This document shows, piece after piece, positions 45,486 to 54,654 of a stretch of 64,000 nt of DNA. The stretch comes from Nevskiaceae bacterium (lineage in GTDB: Bacteria; Pseudomonadota; Gammaproteobacteria; Steroidobacterales; Steroidobacteraceae): contig VEQP01000010.1 of the NCBI GenBank assembly GCA_018883185.1, forward strand, positions 29,545 to 93,544. The letters are read 5' to 3'. Made by a program: the position numbers and the translations under genes. The notes under the pieces are model-generated. The model was not told the DNA's origin. It worked only from the letters and a program-made list of their open reading frames with translations, and did not search any database. Position 1 is the stretch's first letter. Each line of letters opens with the position of its first letter.

Positions 45486-48269
45486 ATGAAGAAATCCACA
45501 CAGCGTGTGCATCGCGGCGTTGCGGTTTTGACCGGCGTACTGGGCGTTGCCATCGCCATGCCCTCGCTCGCCAATGATGCGGGTCTCGAAGAGATCGTCG
45601 TCACGGCGCGCAAACGCGAGGAAAATCTGCAAAACGTATCGATGTCCATCACCGCCATCTCGGCGACGGAGATCGAGAAGCTCGGGATCGCAGACATCGA
45701 CGATGTGGCGCGCCTCGATGCATCCCTAATCTATGACAAGGGCTATTCGGCGACTGACAACCGAATTTCCATCCGTGGTCTTTCGCCGACGCGCGGCCGC
45801 GTCAACGTGGCCGTGCTCGTCGATGGTATCGACACGTCGAGCGAAAGCATCTCCTTCGGCGGTGGCTCGCTGCTTGCGACCAGCCGCCTGCTCGATCTGC
45901 AGGCGGTCGAAATCGTCAAAGGTCCGCAGTCGGCGCTCTATGGTCGCAGCGCCTTCGCGGGCGCAGTGCAGTACGTTACGAAGGATCCGGCAAAAGTAGC
46001 CGAAGGCAACTTGCGCGGTTCCTACGGCGACTACGGTCGCTACGATCTTACGGGTAGCTGGAGCGGGCCGCTCAGCGACACCTTCGGTATACGTATGAAC
46101 GCCGTTTACTGGAGCCAGGACGGCATCTACAAAAATCAGGTCACCGGTCGCGAGGTGGGTGATGGCGACGGTTGGGGCATTGCCTTCACTGGCAAATGGG
46201 AGCTGAGTGAATCAAGCAGCCTGAAAATGCGCGTCGAATATGCCGACGATCATTTCGGCCAGTTCCCGACGGCGCAGATGCCGATCAACTCTTTCGATGC
46301 TCGCCCGGCTGCGGGCTCCGACTGTCTCGTCGTGGGCAGCGGGGCTACAGTAGCTGCGGTGAGTGGACGTTGCCCGACGGGCAGCCAGCGGGTGTACTCG
46401 CCGACGACCGTTTTGCCGCCCGGGTTCGTTCTGCCTCCTGGGTCGTCTACATACCCCGGCACCTTCTACGGCAGTAATCACGTCTACTCATCGTTTGGTG
46501 CCGTGCCCGGCGCGAAGCAGCTCGCGGTTCGCCTCGATCCGAACCCGCTGACCGGGCAGGATTACGAGGGCAGCAATCGCGAAGTGCTGCGCGCCTCGGC
46601 GGTGTACAACGTGCAGCTCGAGCACGGTACGGTGACATCGCTCACCGGGTACACCGATGCGTCCTTCAGCTTCGACGAGGACGGTGATTTCGATTCGGGT
46701 GTCGTCAACGGCGTTGATCGCGCGCTGCGCGCAGCTCGCTTCGACAACGAAAATGACACCACGCAGTTCAGTCAGGAGCTGCGCTACCGCTCGGACATCG
46801 ACGGTCCGTTCAACTTCATGGGTGGCGTGTTGTACTGGCAGGAGAAGGCCGCACAGACGACGCGTTCGATCAACATCTTCTGTCTTGGGCCGGTGCCGGC
46901 GAACACATTTTTCCCGGGTCAGCCGCCGATCGGCCCGAGCTGTCAAAACCGCACACCAAATCAGGTTCTCGGTTTGATGACGCCCATTCCGCGTTTGAAC
47001 TCGCGTGAGATCCAGCACTCCTCGGCGTTTGGCCTGGTCGAGTACGACCTCAATGAGGCGTGGAAGCTCACCCTCGAAGGTCGGTATTCCGATGAAACCG
47101 AAACCATTGTCGGCGTGAACTGCTCGCCGGCGCTGACGACTCCGGGCGCTGGGCCGCCGGGCACGCCGCCGGTACGTTGTCAGGATCCGAGTTTCCCGGG
47201 CTTCCAGGTCTTCGGCCCGTCGGTCAACTATCTCTATCCGTTCTTCAATCCTTTCGCGCCGCCGGGTACACCGGGCAGCGGGGTGCTTCAGGCACCGGGT
47301 GTTCCAGTGGAGCTCGAGAGCACGCACAGTTACTTTACGCCGCGTGCGACCATCGAGTTCAAGCCTACGGACGACTCGCTGATTTATTTGACATGGGCCA
47401 AGGGCGTCAAGCCCGGTGGCAACTCGACGGTGACGGCAGGCTCGTGGCAGGACGCTGATTACGACGGCCTCTACGACGAGTTTTCGTTCCGCGACGAGCA
47501 GATCCAGGAATATGAACTCGGCGCGAAGATGCAGACCGCCGATGGGCGTTTCCGCTTCAACCCTGCCGCGTTTTTCATCAAATACGACGACAAGCAGGTG
47601 GGCGCGCAGTTGATTACGCCCTCCGGCATCGCCGTGGGTCGTTTGCTCAATGCGGGTAAGGCTGAGGTACGTGGTTTCGAGCTCGACTCGCAGTGGGCAC
47701 CTACGGATAACCTACTGTTCTCGGTGAACTACTCGTACCTCAATACCGAATTCACCGACTTCCCGTTCACGTCGGCCTCCGCGACGGACGCCGTGCGCAC
47801 CAATAGCTGCGGTCGCAAGACCGACACGGCCGCCAATGCGCGGCTCTGCTTCCTTAACCTCAAGGGCAAGGAGCTTGAGCGTGCGCCGAAGCACTCGGTG
47901 GTCGGACTGGCTCGCTGGTCGACTCCGATGGGTGATCTGATGGGTTCGAGTGGGGTCCGCTTCTTCGTCGAGGGCGATGTGCAATACCAGTCCGAGCGTT
48001 TCGTCGATTTCTACAATCGGGTGATCCTCGGCAGCTACACCATCGGCAACGTCCGCGTTGGCATGAGCTCGGATCGCTGGGATCTGCAGTTCTACGTCAA
48101 TAACATCACCGACGATGACACGGTGCAGGGTGGCTCAGCGAATCCCGGCGATGTGGCGCAGTCGATTGCGGATCCGACCAACTTCTCGCCCGCCAATACC
48201 ACGGGATTGGCGCTGCCGGATCCGCGGATCTATGGTGTGCGCTTTGGCTGGCGATTCGGCGGTAACTGA
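45486..48269 (+). CDS. TonB-dependent receptor (second paralogue)
   Basis: 927-aa outer-membrane receptor. A signal peptide ends near PSLANDA (residue 30). EEIVVTA is a TonB-box-like segment. The plug carries DNRISIRGLSPTRG and VEIVKGPQSALYGRSAFAGA, nearly the same as the 41404 receptor. The barrel ends in GVRFGWRFGGN, less typical because it does not end in a C-terminal aromatic residue. The extracellular loops are rich in Pro, Gly and Cys (the region of residues 275-335, and 545-650), differing from paralogue one, which suggests a different ligand form. GGGGG lies seven bases before ATG 45486. A strong hairpin follows the stop. Confidence 0.93.
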   Translation: MKKSTQRVHRGVAVLTGVLGVAIAMPSLANDAGLEEIVVTARKREENLQNVSMSITAISATEIEKLGIADIDDVARLDASLIYDKGYSATDNRISIRGLSPTRGRVNVAVLVDGIDTSSESISFGGGSLLATSRLLDLQAVEIVKGPQSALYGRSAFAGAVQYVTKDPAKVAEGNLRGSYGDYGRYDLTGSWSGPLSDTFGIRMNAVYWSQDGIYKNQVTGREVGDGDGWGIAFTGKWELSESSSLKMRVEYADDHFGQFPTAQMPINSFDARPAAGSDCLVVGSGATVAAVSGRCPTGSQRVYSPTTVLPPGFVLPPGSSTYPGTFYGSNHVYSSFGAVPGAKQLAVRLDPNPLTGQDYEGSNREVLRASAVYNVQLEHGTVTSLTGYTDASFSFDEDGDFDSGVVNGVDRALRAARFDNENDTTQFSQELRYRSDIDGPFNFMGGVLYWQEKAAQTTRSINIFCLGPVPANTFFPGQPPIGPSCQNRTPNQVLGLMTPIPRLNSREIQHSSAFGLVEYDLNEAWKLTLEGRYSDETETIVGVNCSPALTTPGAGPPGTPPVRCQDPSFPGFQVFGPSVNYLYPFFNPFAPPGTPGSGVLQAPGVPVELESTHSYFTPRATIEFKPTDDSLIYLTWAKGVKPGGNSTVTAGSWQDADYDGLYDEFSFRDEQIQEYELGAKMQTADGRFRFNPAAFFIKYDDKQVGAQLITPSGIAVGRLLNAGKAEVRGFELDSQWAPTDNLLFSVNYSYLNTEFTDFPFTSASATDAVRTNSCGRKTDTAANARLCFLNLKGKELERAPKHSVVGLARWSTPMGDLMGSSGVRFFVEGDVQYQSERFVDFYNRVILGSYTIGNVRVGMSSDRWDLQFYVNNITDDDTVQGGSANPGDVAQSIADPTNFSPANTTGLALPDPRIYGVRFGWRFGGN

Positions 48270-48295
48270 GTTCAACGGATAATCTTTGGGCAGCA

Positions 48296-48327
48296 AGCGC
48301 TGCGACCTCGAAAGGGGTCGCAGCGCT
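48296..48327 (+). terminator. Hairpin after the second TonB receptor gene
   Basis: Perfect 12-base-pair stem (48296-48307 with 48316-48327) with an eight-base loop, 26 bases after the receptor stop. There is no T-tract, so it may attenuate or stabilise the receptor transcript while allowing readthrough into the gene at 48350. Confidence 0.6.
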
Positions 48328-48349
48328 CGGTCGAACCGGGGGCTAGACC

Positions 48350-50059
48350 GTGAAGAACGCATACAAGGCGGCGTGCGCCGCAGTGGTAGTGTGGGGCGTA
48401 GGTATTGCGCTCGGCGGATGGACGCAAGCCGCCGCGCCCAAAAAAGCCTCGACTGCACTGAAGTTCGTCGATGAGGCTACGGCGCGCGGCGTTGCCGATC
48501 TCGCTGTGAATTCGACTGGACCGACCTTCGGCGACTACGACAACGATGGTGATCTCGACGTTTTCGTGCCGGTCGAGGATCTGGGGCCCGGTTTGCACGA
48601 CCGATTATTCGAGAACGACGGCAAGGGACGCTTCAAGGATGTGGCGACCGAGCGTGGCGTACGCAACCCCGGCAGCATGAGCCGCGGCGCCGTGTTCTGC
48701 GATCTCGACAACGATGGCGACCTTGATTTACTGACCGCGAACATGCCGCCGGGTCAGGGGCGAGAGCGCCACGTCCCGACCACGCTCTACCGCAACCAGC
48801 GAACGGAAAGTGGCGTGGCGAATTTCGACAACGTGACGCGCAGCGCAGGGCTGATGCGACGCGGCAACGACAACGACCAGAAAATCGGCGGCATCGGCGA
48901 TACCGCAGGCGGCGTTGGCTGCGCTGACTACGACAACGACGGCGATCTCGATCTGTTCTGGAAGAACGCCGATCCCGACATCGACAACGCACTGTTTCGC
49001 AATGAGGGTAACTGGCAGTTTGTCGACGTTACGGCGAGTGCGGGTGTGAGCCTGCAAGGCAAGCTCAAGGACTCGAATGCCCAAGGCTCTCCGAATTGGC
49101 TCGATTTCGATGAGGATGGTCGCATGGACCTGTTGGTCACCAATGAGCGTGACAGCAAGGTTTTGTTTCGCAACCTGGGCGACGGTCGCTTCGAGGACAT
49201 CACCCGCGCGAGGCGTCCGCCAAACGCTTTGCCTTTCCTCAATCCCGGCAATGCGCAGGGCGCCTGCATCGCTGATTTCGACCATGACGGCGATATGGAC
49301 GTCTTCCTGCCTATGGCGGACCAAGCGGGGCGCATGATTGCCAATCGGCTGCGCGAGCGAGGTGCGCTGGTGTTCGAGGACATCACGGCGCGCTCAGGTG
49401 CCGGTGTGATTCGCGGTGCACGCGGTTGCGTCGCGGCCGACTTCGATAACGACGGTAATGTCGATCTTTACTTGAATAACGGCGGCCCCTCGAACGTGTT
49501 GATCAACGATGTGATCAGCGACTTTCCGCCCTTCGTCCAGTTTTATATCGCCTGGGAGCCCGCTGAGAACACCCTGTTGCGTAATCGCGGCGACGGTAGT
49601 TTCGAGGATGTGACGCGTGGCTCCGGTGCGGAGAGTTTGGGTATCGGCTCCGGTGTCGGGGCGGCGGATCTCAACGACGATGGCTTCCCTGACCTGTTCG
49701 TTACCGAGCGTACCTACTATGCGATGGGCAAGCAGGTCAGCGCGCAACCCGGTCGTAATCGTCTGCTGATCAACTCTGCAAACCGCAACGGCTGGCTCAA
49801 AGTTCAACTCGAAGGAACCCGTAGTCCGCGAACGCCTTTCGGCGCTCGCGTCACGCTGGTAGCCGGTGATCTCGTGCAGCACCAAGTGTTGCAGAGCGCA
49901 CACGGGTATAACTCGACCAACGATCCGCGGCTGGTCTTCGGCGTGGGGTCACGTAATTCCGTGGATCGCGTCGAGGTTCGTTGGCCGTCAGGAGTGGTGC
50001 AAACCATCGAGAAGCCAACCCTGCGCCAGACGCTGCGAATCGTCGAAGCGGCGCCATGA
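48350..50059 (+). CDS. Secreted FG-GAP/VCBS repeat protein with ASPIC/UnbV domain (CRTAC1-like)
   Basis: 569-aa exported protein starting at GTG 48350 (GGGGG seven bases upstream), with a signal peptide ending near residue 28. At least seven FG-GAP-type calcium-binding repeats are visible as Asp-rich loops, for example DYDNDGDLDVF, DLDNDGDLDLL, DYDNDGDLDLF, DFDEDGRMDLL, DFDHDGDMDVF, DFDNDGNVDLY and DLNDDGFPDLF, predicting a beta-propeller. The C-terminal 90 residues, with GARVTLVAGD and VEVRWPSGVVQTI, match ASPIC/UnbV. Such proteins bind ligands or partners outside the cell; no enzyme activity is evident. The stop overlaps the aldehyde dehydrogenase start by four bases. Confidence 0.88.
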   Translation: MKNAYKAACAAVVVWGVGIALGGWTQAAAPKKASTALKFVDEATARGVADLAVNSTGPTFGDYDNDGDLDVFVPVEDLGPGLHDRLFENDGKGRFKDVATERGVRNPGSMSRGAVFCDLDNDGDLDLLTANMPPGQGRERHVPTTLYRNQRTESGVANFDNVTRSAGLMRRGNDNDQKIGGIGDTAGGVGCADYDNDGDLDLFWKNADPDIDNALFRNEGNWQFVDVTASAGVSLQGKLKDSNAQGSPNWLDFDEDGRMDLLVTNERDSKVLFRNLGDGRFEDITRARRPPNALPFLNPGNAQGACIADFDHDGDMDVFLPMADQAGRMIANRLRERGALVFEDITARSGAGVIRGARGCVAADFDNDGNVDLYLNNGGPSNVLINDVISDFPPFVQFYIAWEPAENTLLRNRGDGSFEDVTRGSGAESLGIGSGVGAADLNDDGFPDLFVTERTYYAMGKQVSAQPGRNRLLINSANRNGWLKVQLEGTRSPRTPFGARVTLVAGDLVQHQVLQSAHGYNSTNDPRLVFGVGSRNSVDRVEVRWPSGVVQTIEKPTLRQTLRIVEAAP

Positions 50060-51519
50060 GCACGATGCGCTCTGTGGATCGGTTGATGTTGATCGACGGC
50101 GTCATGACCCCCGGCGAGGGCGGTGCTGCGGGCGACTGGATCGCTTCGCACAGCCCCGCGACCCTGGAACCTCTCGGCCGCGTGCCGAATGCCACGAGTG
50201 GCGACGTCGATTGCGCCGTCGCTGCCTCGGCCAGGGCGCAGCGCGAGTGGGCGACGCTGTCGGTGTGGGCGCGCGCGGCGGCGCTACGAAACCTCGCCGC
50301 AGCGATCCGCACGCGCGGCAGCGAGATCCTTGAGCTCGAGGCACGCGACACGGGTAATACGCTCGCCAAACTTCATGCGGATGTGCAGATCGCAGCGGGG
50401 TACCTGGAATACTTTGCAGGTTTAGGCAGTGAGCTTAAGGGCGAAACAGTGCCGGCGACGGCGACGGGGCTGCACCTGACGATTCGAGAGCCCTACGGTG
50501 TGGTGGCCCGTATCGTCCCCTTTAATCACCCCTTCATGTTTGCAGCGGCGCATCTGGCGGCACCGCTGATGGCCGGCAACGGCGTCGTCATCAAGACTCC
50601 CGAGACGAGTCCGCTCAGCGGGTCGATCCTAGGCGAACTGTGCCGTGATCATTTGCCAAAGGGACTCGTCAACATCATTCACGGTCGTGGGGCGCCGGCC
50701 GGCGATGCACTCGTGCGCCATCCGCTGATCCGCCGCATTGGGTTCACGGGCTCAGTGCCCACTGGGCTTGTTATTCAGCGGGCGGCGGCAGCGAGTTCGG
50801 TCAAGCATGTGACGCTGGAACTCGGCGGTAAAAATCCATTCATTGTGTTTCCCGATGCCGATCTCGATCGGGTGGTCGAGGCGGCCGTGAGTGGCATGAA
50901 CTTCGCGTGGGCCGGCCAGTCCTGCGGATCAACGAGTCGTCTGCTATTGCATGAGCAGGTGTACGACGCGGTGGTCGAACGTGTGGCGAGGCGGCTTGCT
51001 GCCCTAAGTGTCGGCGATCCGCTTGATCCGCAATCGGAGATGGGTCCCGTAAATTCGGCCAGGCAACACGCTCGGGTGCTCGAACTCATCGACTCCGCGC
51101 GGCATGAGGGCGCTCGTCTCGTGACGGGTGGTGGCCGCCCCCCCGGTGCTGCGTTCGAAAAAGGCTACTGGGTCCAACCGACGCTGTTCGCCGACGTCAC
51201 GCCGACGATGCGGCTCGCACGCGAAGAGGTGTTCGGCCCGGTCGTCTGCGCGCTGAAGTTTCGCGACGAGGCGGAGGCCGTGGCTCTCGCCAACGACAGT
51301 GATTTAGGTCTCACCGCAGCCGTGTGGACGAAGGATCTGCCGCTGGCCCTGCGCATGATTCGGCAAATTGAGGCTGGTACGGTATGGATCAATACGGCGG
51401 GACAACATTTCGTCGGCACGCCGTTTGGGGGCTGGAAAGACAGCGGTCTCGGTGGTGAGGAGTGTCTCGAGGAGCTGTTGAGTTACTCGCGTCTCAAGGC
51501 CGTGCACGTGCTGAGCTGA
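50056..51519 (+). CDS. Aldehyde dehydrogenase family protein
   Basis: 487-aa NAD(P)-dependent dehydrogenase oxidising an aldehyde to an acid. The cofactor-binding region has VPFNHPFMFA and FTGSVPTG. The catalytic Glu255 lies in LELGGKNPF, and the nucleophile Cys290 in GQSCGSTSR. C-terminal EVFGPVVCAL and FGGWKDSGLGGEE are standard. It is coupled to the upstream CRTAC1-like gene (ATGA overlap), an odd pairing of a secreted protein with a cytoplasmic enzyme. The 3' end overlaps the convergent MFS gene by 26 bases. Substrate unknown. Confidence 0.94.
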   Translation: MSTMRSVDRLMLIDGVMTPGEGGAAGDWIASHSPATLEPLGRVPNATSGDVDCAVAASARAQREWATLSVWARAAALRNLAAAIRTRGSEILELEARDTGNTLAKLHADVQIAAGYLEYFAGLGSELKGETVPATATGLHLTIREPYGVVARIVPFNHPFMFAAAHLAAPLMAGNGVVIKTPETSPLSGSILGELCRDHLPKGLVNIIHGRGAPAGDALVRHPLIRRIGFTGSVPTGLVIQRAAAASSVKHVTLELGGKNPFIVFPDADLDRVVEAAVSGMNFAWAGQSCGSTSRLLLHEQVYDAVVERVARRLAALSVGDPLDPQSEMGPVNSARQHARVLELIDSARHEGARLVTGGGRPPGAAFEKGYWVQPTLFADVTPTMRLAREEVFGPVVCALKFRDEAEAVALANDSDLGLTAAVWTKDLPLALRMIRQIEAGTVWINTAGQHFVGTPFGGWKDSGLGGEECLEELLSYSRLKAVHVLS

Positions 51520-52786
51520 GGGCCCGCCAAAGCAGCCACGCGGCGAGCGGATTGGCGATCAGCGAGGTCAGCATCATCGACCAGCCGATTTTCTGCTCAT
51601 CGCCAAAGATGAAATCGGTGGTGAATCCGACAGCGAATGGACCCAGGGTGGCACCCACCAGCACGAGCGCGAGCTGGTAGGCCGCACCGAATTGCGCCCT
51701 CATTCCGTCGGGGGTGATCGACTGGACGTAGGCTCCCGCCGGGCCCGTGGCCGCCGTGCCAAAGAAAAATGTGAAGAAGATCAGCGCCGCGTGGCCGTGC
51801 ATTGTCGGCATCAGCGGCGCGATGATCGAGGGCAGTACCAAGCCAAGCCCGCAACCGAACAGAACCCTTAGTTTGGCATTCCGGTCGCCGCGCGACTCCA
51901 ACCAATCCGACAAGGCGCCGCCTGCGAAGGCGCCAAGCAGACCGCCAACGAGGGCAACGCTGCCCAATACCAACGCCGCCTCGGGAATACTGGCGCCGTA
52001 TTGCCTTTGGTATAGCGCAGGCGTCCAAGTCATCACCGCGAACGCTGTGATCGAGGTCGTGCCATAGCCAGCGAAAACGTAGCCGTACACACTGAGGTTA
52101 CGGCGAAAATGCGCCCACACCTCGGCGAACGAGGCAGGCGCGAAACCGGCTGATCGTGCAGGCTCCCTCACGAACAGCATGAGTAACGCGACCGGCAGAC
52201 CGAGGAGGCCCACCACCACCATGACGAGTCGCCACCCGGCGAGTTCTCCGAGCAGTGGCACCGTGACGGCACCTTGCGAGAATGCCCAGCCAATCGCGGC
52301 GCCGCCCAGCAGGTAGGCGATGCCCGTTCCGGCCGTGACGCCCGCACTGAAGACGCCGATCGCGAGCGAGAGTCGTTGTGGCGGGAAGTAGCCTGCCAGC
52401 ATGGAGTAAGCCGAGGGGGACAGCGTGGCCTCGCCGACGCCGACGCCAATGCGGTAGGCAAAGAGTTGGGCGTACGAGCGCGCGGTGCCGGCGAGAGAGG
52501 TCATGGCGCACCACAGCACAACCCCGGTGGTGATGATCCATTTACGACTGTAGCGATCGGCCCAGCGGGCGATGACGAGCCCCATGCCGCAGTAAAAGAT
52601 GGCGAAGGCCGCTCCCGCCAAGAGGCTGAAGGCCGTGTCCGAGATCTGCAGCTCCGCCTTGATGGGTTGCACCAGCAGCGAGAGGATCAGTCGGTCGATG
52701 AACGAGACGCAGTTGGCGAGCGCGAGTACCGCCACCACGAACCATGCGTAGACCGGGTGGGCCGAAGGGCGCGCGGGAGTGGTCAC
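51494..52786 (-). CDS. MFS transporter (spinster-like/anion symporter group)
   Basis: About 430-aa inner-membrane transporter with 12 helices. AWFVVAVLALANCVSFIDRLILSLL is split here as a first helix with the FIDR motif typical of this MFS group. GMGLVIARWADRYSRKW carries the inter-helix loop signature, and GVGVGEATLSPSAYSM is the hallmark of the spinster-like group. I place the start at GTG 52786 because it gives a family-typical short N-terminus and lies downstream of a TATACT on the minus strand (52828-52823). The upstream ATG at 52846 would add 20 residues. Likely imports an organic acid or the cluster's substrate. Confidence 0.88.
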   Translation of the reverse strand: MTTPARPSAHPVYAWFVVAVLALANCVSFIDRLILSLLVQPIKAELQISDTAFSLLAGAAFAIFYCGMGLVIARWADRYSRKWIITTGVVLWCAMTSLAGTARSYAQLFAYRIGVGVGEATLSPSAYSMLAGYFPPQRLSLAIGVFSAGVTAGTGIAYLLGGAAIGWAFSQGAVTVPLLGELAGWRLVMVVVGLLGLPVALLMLFVREPARSAGFAPASFAEVWAHFRRNLSVYGYVFAGYGTTSITAFAVMTWTPALYQRQYGASIPEAALVLGSVALVGGLLGAFAGGALSDWLESRGDRNAKLRVLFGCGLGLVLPSIIAPLMPTMHGHAALIFFTFFFGTAATGPAGAYVQSITPDGMRAQFGAAYQLALVLVGATLGPFAVGFTTDFIFGDEQKIGWSMMLTSLIANPLAAWLLWRALSSARARP

Positions 52787-52886
52787 GGGAGCGTCCGCCT
52801 GTTTTGGAGTGAAACTGGCCGGAGTATATCTGCCGGGCGGGTGCATGCGGCGCGTTGAGGGCAGAGCAGACGCACAGGGGGTGAAC

Positions 52887-53864
52887 ATGAAGTGGTTGCG
52901 ACGAATCAGTAAGGGTCTGCTGTGGGGCATTGCTGGGCTCATGCTCATGCTGCTCGTGGCCGCAGCGTTCTACAGGAATCATCCGGCAGCCGAGGTCGAG
53001 GCCCGCTGGGCTACGCCTCCTTCGCAATTCGTCGTCATCGACGGTGTGCGGTTGCACTACCGCGAGGAGGGCAGCGGTCCACCCATCGTATTGCTGCACG
53101 CGAACTATGCGAGCCTGTTTATGTGGGAGCCGTGGGCAGCGGCACTTAAGGACCGGTACCGGGTCATTCGTCTCGACTTGCCGGCGCACGGCCTGACAGG
53201 TCCCGAGCCCTCGCGCAATTATTCGCTGCAGCGCATCCAGTCCTTGTTCGAGCAGTTCGTCGATGCGCGGGGCCTCCAACGTTTCGTGGTCGTCGGCACC
53301 TCGATCGGTGGCACGGTGGCGATGCGCTATGCGGCGGATCATCCCGAGCGCATCGAACGACTGGTGATGATCTCACCGGGCTCGCTGGAGGCGCGTGTGC
53401 GCGGTCGGACAACGCCGGCCAATGTACCGAAGGTCGCCGATCTGCTCGCCTGGGTGACACCACGGGCGTTCACCGCCTTTATGCTGCGCAACGACTACGG
53501 CGATCCGGCACTCGTCACCGACGCCGTGATCGACGAGTGGTATTCCATGTGGATGCGCGAGGGTAATCGCCAGGCGATGATCGATCTGCTGCGCCAGTAC
53601 GTCTCGGGTGGTGTCGAGGCCAAGATCAGATCGATCCGTGTCCCCGTGCTGCTGATGTGGGGCGAGAAAAACAAGCGCGTCCCGCTGGCATTGGCCTACG
53701 AGACTCGCGCCTTGCTCGAAAACTCACCCGAGGTACAACTCGAAGTACTGCCGGGCGTGGGTCATATGCTGGTGCAAGAGGCGCCGCAGCAAAGTGCCGC
53801 CGTGATCCGACGCTACCTCGACACGCCGCTCGGATTCAAAACCGTGGCGGCCGCTTCTCCATGA
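52887..53864 (+). CDS. Alpha/beta hydrolase, membrane-anchored or exported
   Basis: 325-aa hydrolase. One N-terminal hydrophobic helix (LLWGIAGLMLMLLVAAAFY) is either an anchor or an uncleaved signal, so the catalytic domain would face the periplasm. The HG oxyanion region reads LLHANYAS rather than LLHG. The nucleophile elbow is GTSIGG. The acid lies near LLMWGEKNKRVP and the His in GVGHMLVQEAP. GGGGG precedes ATG 52887. It is divergent from the MFS gene. Its 3' end overlaps the convergent crotonase-fold gene by 29 bases. Possibly an esterase, lactonase or C-C hydrolase in the catabolic pathway. Confidence 0.88.
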   Translation: MKWLRRISKGLLWGIAGLMLMLLVAAAFYRNHPAAEVEARWATPPSQFVVIDGVRLHYREEGSGPPIVLLHANYASLFMWEPWAAALKDRYRVIRLDLPAHGLTGPEPSRNYSLQRIQSLFEQFVDARGLQRFVVVGTSIGGTVAMRYAADHPERIERLVMISPGSLEARVRGRTTPANVPKVADLLAWVTPRAFTAFMLRNDYGDPALVTDAVIDEWYSMWMREGNRQAMIDLLRQYVSGGVEAKIRSIRVPVLLMWGEKNKRVPLALAYETRALLENSPEVQLEVLPGVGHMLVQEAPQQSAAVIRRYLDTPLGFKTVAAASP

Positions 53865-54606
53865 AGGCGCTCGCGCCTTCGAGAAACTCTGGGGAGGAGA
53901 AACTCTCGTCGTAGTAACGGCGTGATTCAGCGGTCTCGGCGCGGGTGCCAGCGGCGATCAGGTTGACCACGGCCTTGGCCGCACGCACCGAGTTGGCGGC
54001 GTTGCCGGCGATATCGTGCGCGACACGCATCACGTGCGCATCGATTTCTTCGGCGGCAACGATGTCGTTGATCAGGCCCAAGCGCAGGGCCTCTGCCGCG
54101 CCTACTTTGCGCCCCGTATAGAGGATTTCCTTGGCGCGTGAGGGGCCGACCAGATCGAACAATCGCTTGGTGTCGGCGAGACAGTAGGCGAGACCGAGCT
54201 TCGCTGGCGGAATCGAGAAAAACGCATCCGAGGTCGCAAAGCGCAGATCGCAGGCCAGCGCGAGACCGCAGCCGCCGCCCGTGCAGGCGCCACGGATTAT
54301 GGCGATGGTGGGGATCGGCATCGCTTCCCAGCACGCTTGGGCCTCAAGCACGACATCTTGCATGGTCTTCATGCGCTGCGGGTCGGCGAGGTTACGCTGC
54401 ATCTCGGCGATGTCGGCACCGGCACTGAATGCTTCAGTGCCTGCGCCACTCAACACGGCAACCCGTACCGAAGGCTCCGCGGCGAGTTGGCTCGCAATAT
54501 CGCGCAGCGCTTGCCACATGGCTGCGGTCACCGCGTTGCGCTTTTCGGGGCGGTTCAGCACCACTCGGGCGAGTGGCGGAACTATGTTATTCAACACTTC
54601 GCTCAT
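53836..54606 (-). CDS. Enoyl-CoA hydratase/isomerase family protein lacking both catalytic glutamates
   Basis: 256-aa crotonase-fold protein. CoA and oxyanion-hole motifs are kept (SAGADIAEM and RGACTGGGC), so it should bind an acyl-CoA. The two catalytic glutamates of the hydratase are both replaced: the position after GGGC is Gly114 instead of Glu, and the position 20 residues later is Pro134 instead of Glu. It is therefore unlikely to be a standard hydratase; isomerase, decarboxylase, hydrolase or ring-cleaving activities are options within the superfamily. The start at 54606 has TAACAT six bases upstream and no Shine-Dalgarno. Confidence 0.9.
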   Translation of the reverse strand: MSEVLNNIVPPLARVVLNRPEKRNAVTAAMWQALRDIASQLAAEPSVRVAVLSGAGTEAFSAGADIAEMQRNLADPQRMKTMQDVVLEAQACWEAMPIPTIAIIRGACTGGGCGLALACDLRFATSDAFFSIPPAKLGLAYCLADTKRLFDLVGPSRAKEILYTGRKVGAAEALRLGLINDIVAAEEIDAHVMRVAHDIAGNAANSVRAAKAVVNLIAAGTRAETAESRRYYDESFSSPEFLEGASAFMEKRPPRF

Positions 54607-54618
54607 GCGATCATGTTA
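54607..54618 (-). promoter_or_regulatory. Leaderless-type -10 element of the crotonase-fold gene
   Basis: On the minus strand TGT precedes TAACAT (54618-54613), an extended -10 pattern, followed by six bases and ATG 54606. I see no -35 match. The spacing is the same as at apbC, metG, pssA and the methyltransferase gene. Confidence 0.45.
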
Positions 54619-54654
54619 ACAGTACCAATCAGTTCTCACAGGGGGACGACGGAC

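Noticed and set aside
52779..52886. Longer N-terminus for the alpha/beta hydrolase starting at 52779
   Set aside because: The ATG at 52887 has a good ribosome binding site and directly precedes the membrane helix; the upstream residues look like non-coding translation.
51494..52948. 485-codon version of the MFS gene starting at 52948
   Set aside because: The extra N-terminus is polar and unlike the family, and it would overlap the divergent hydrolase start.
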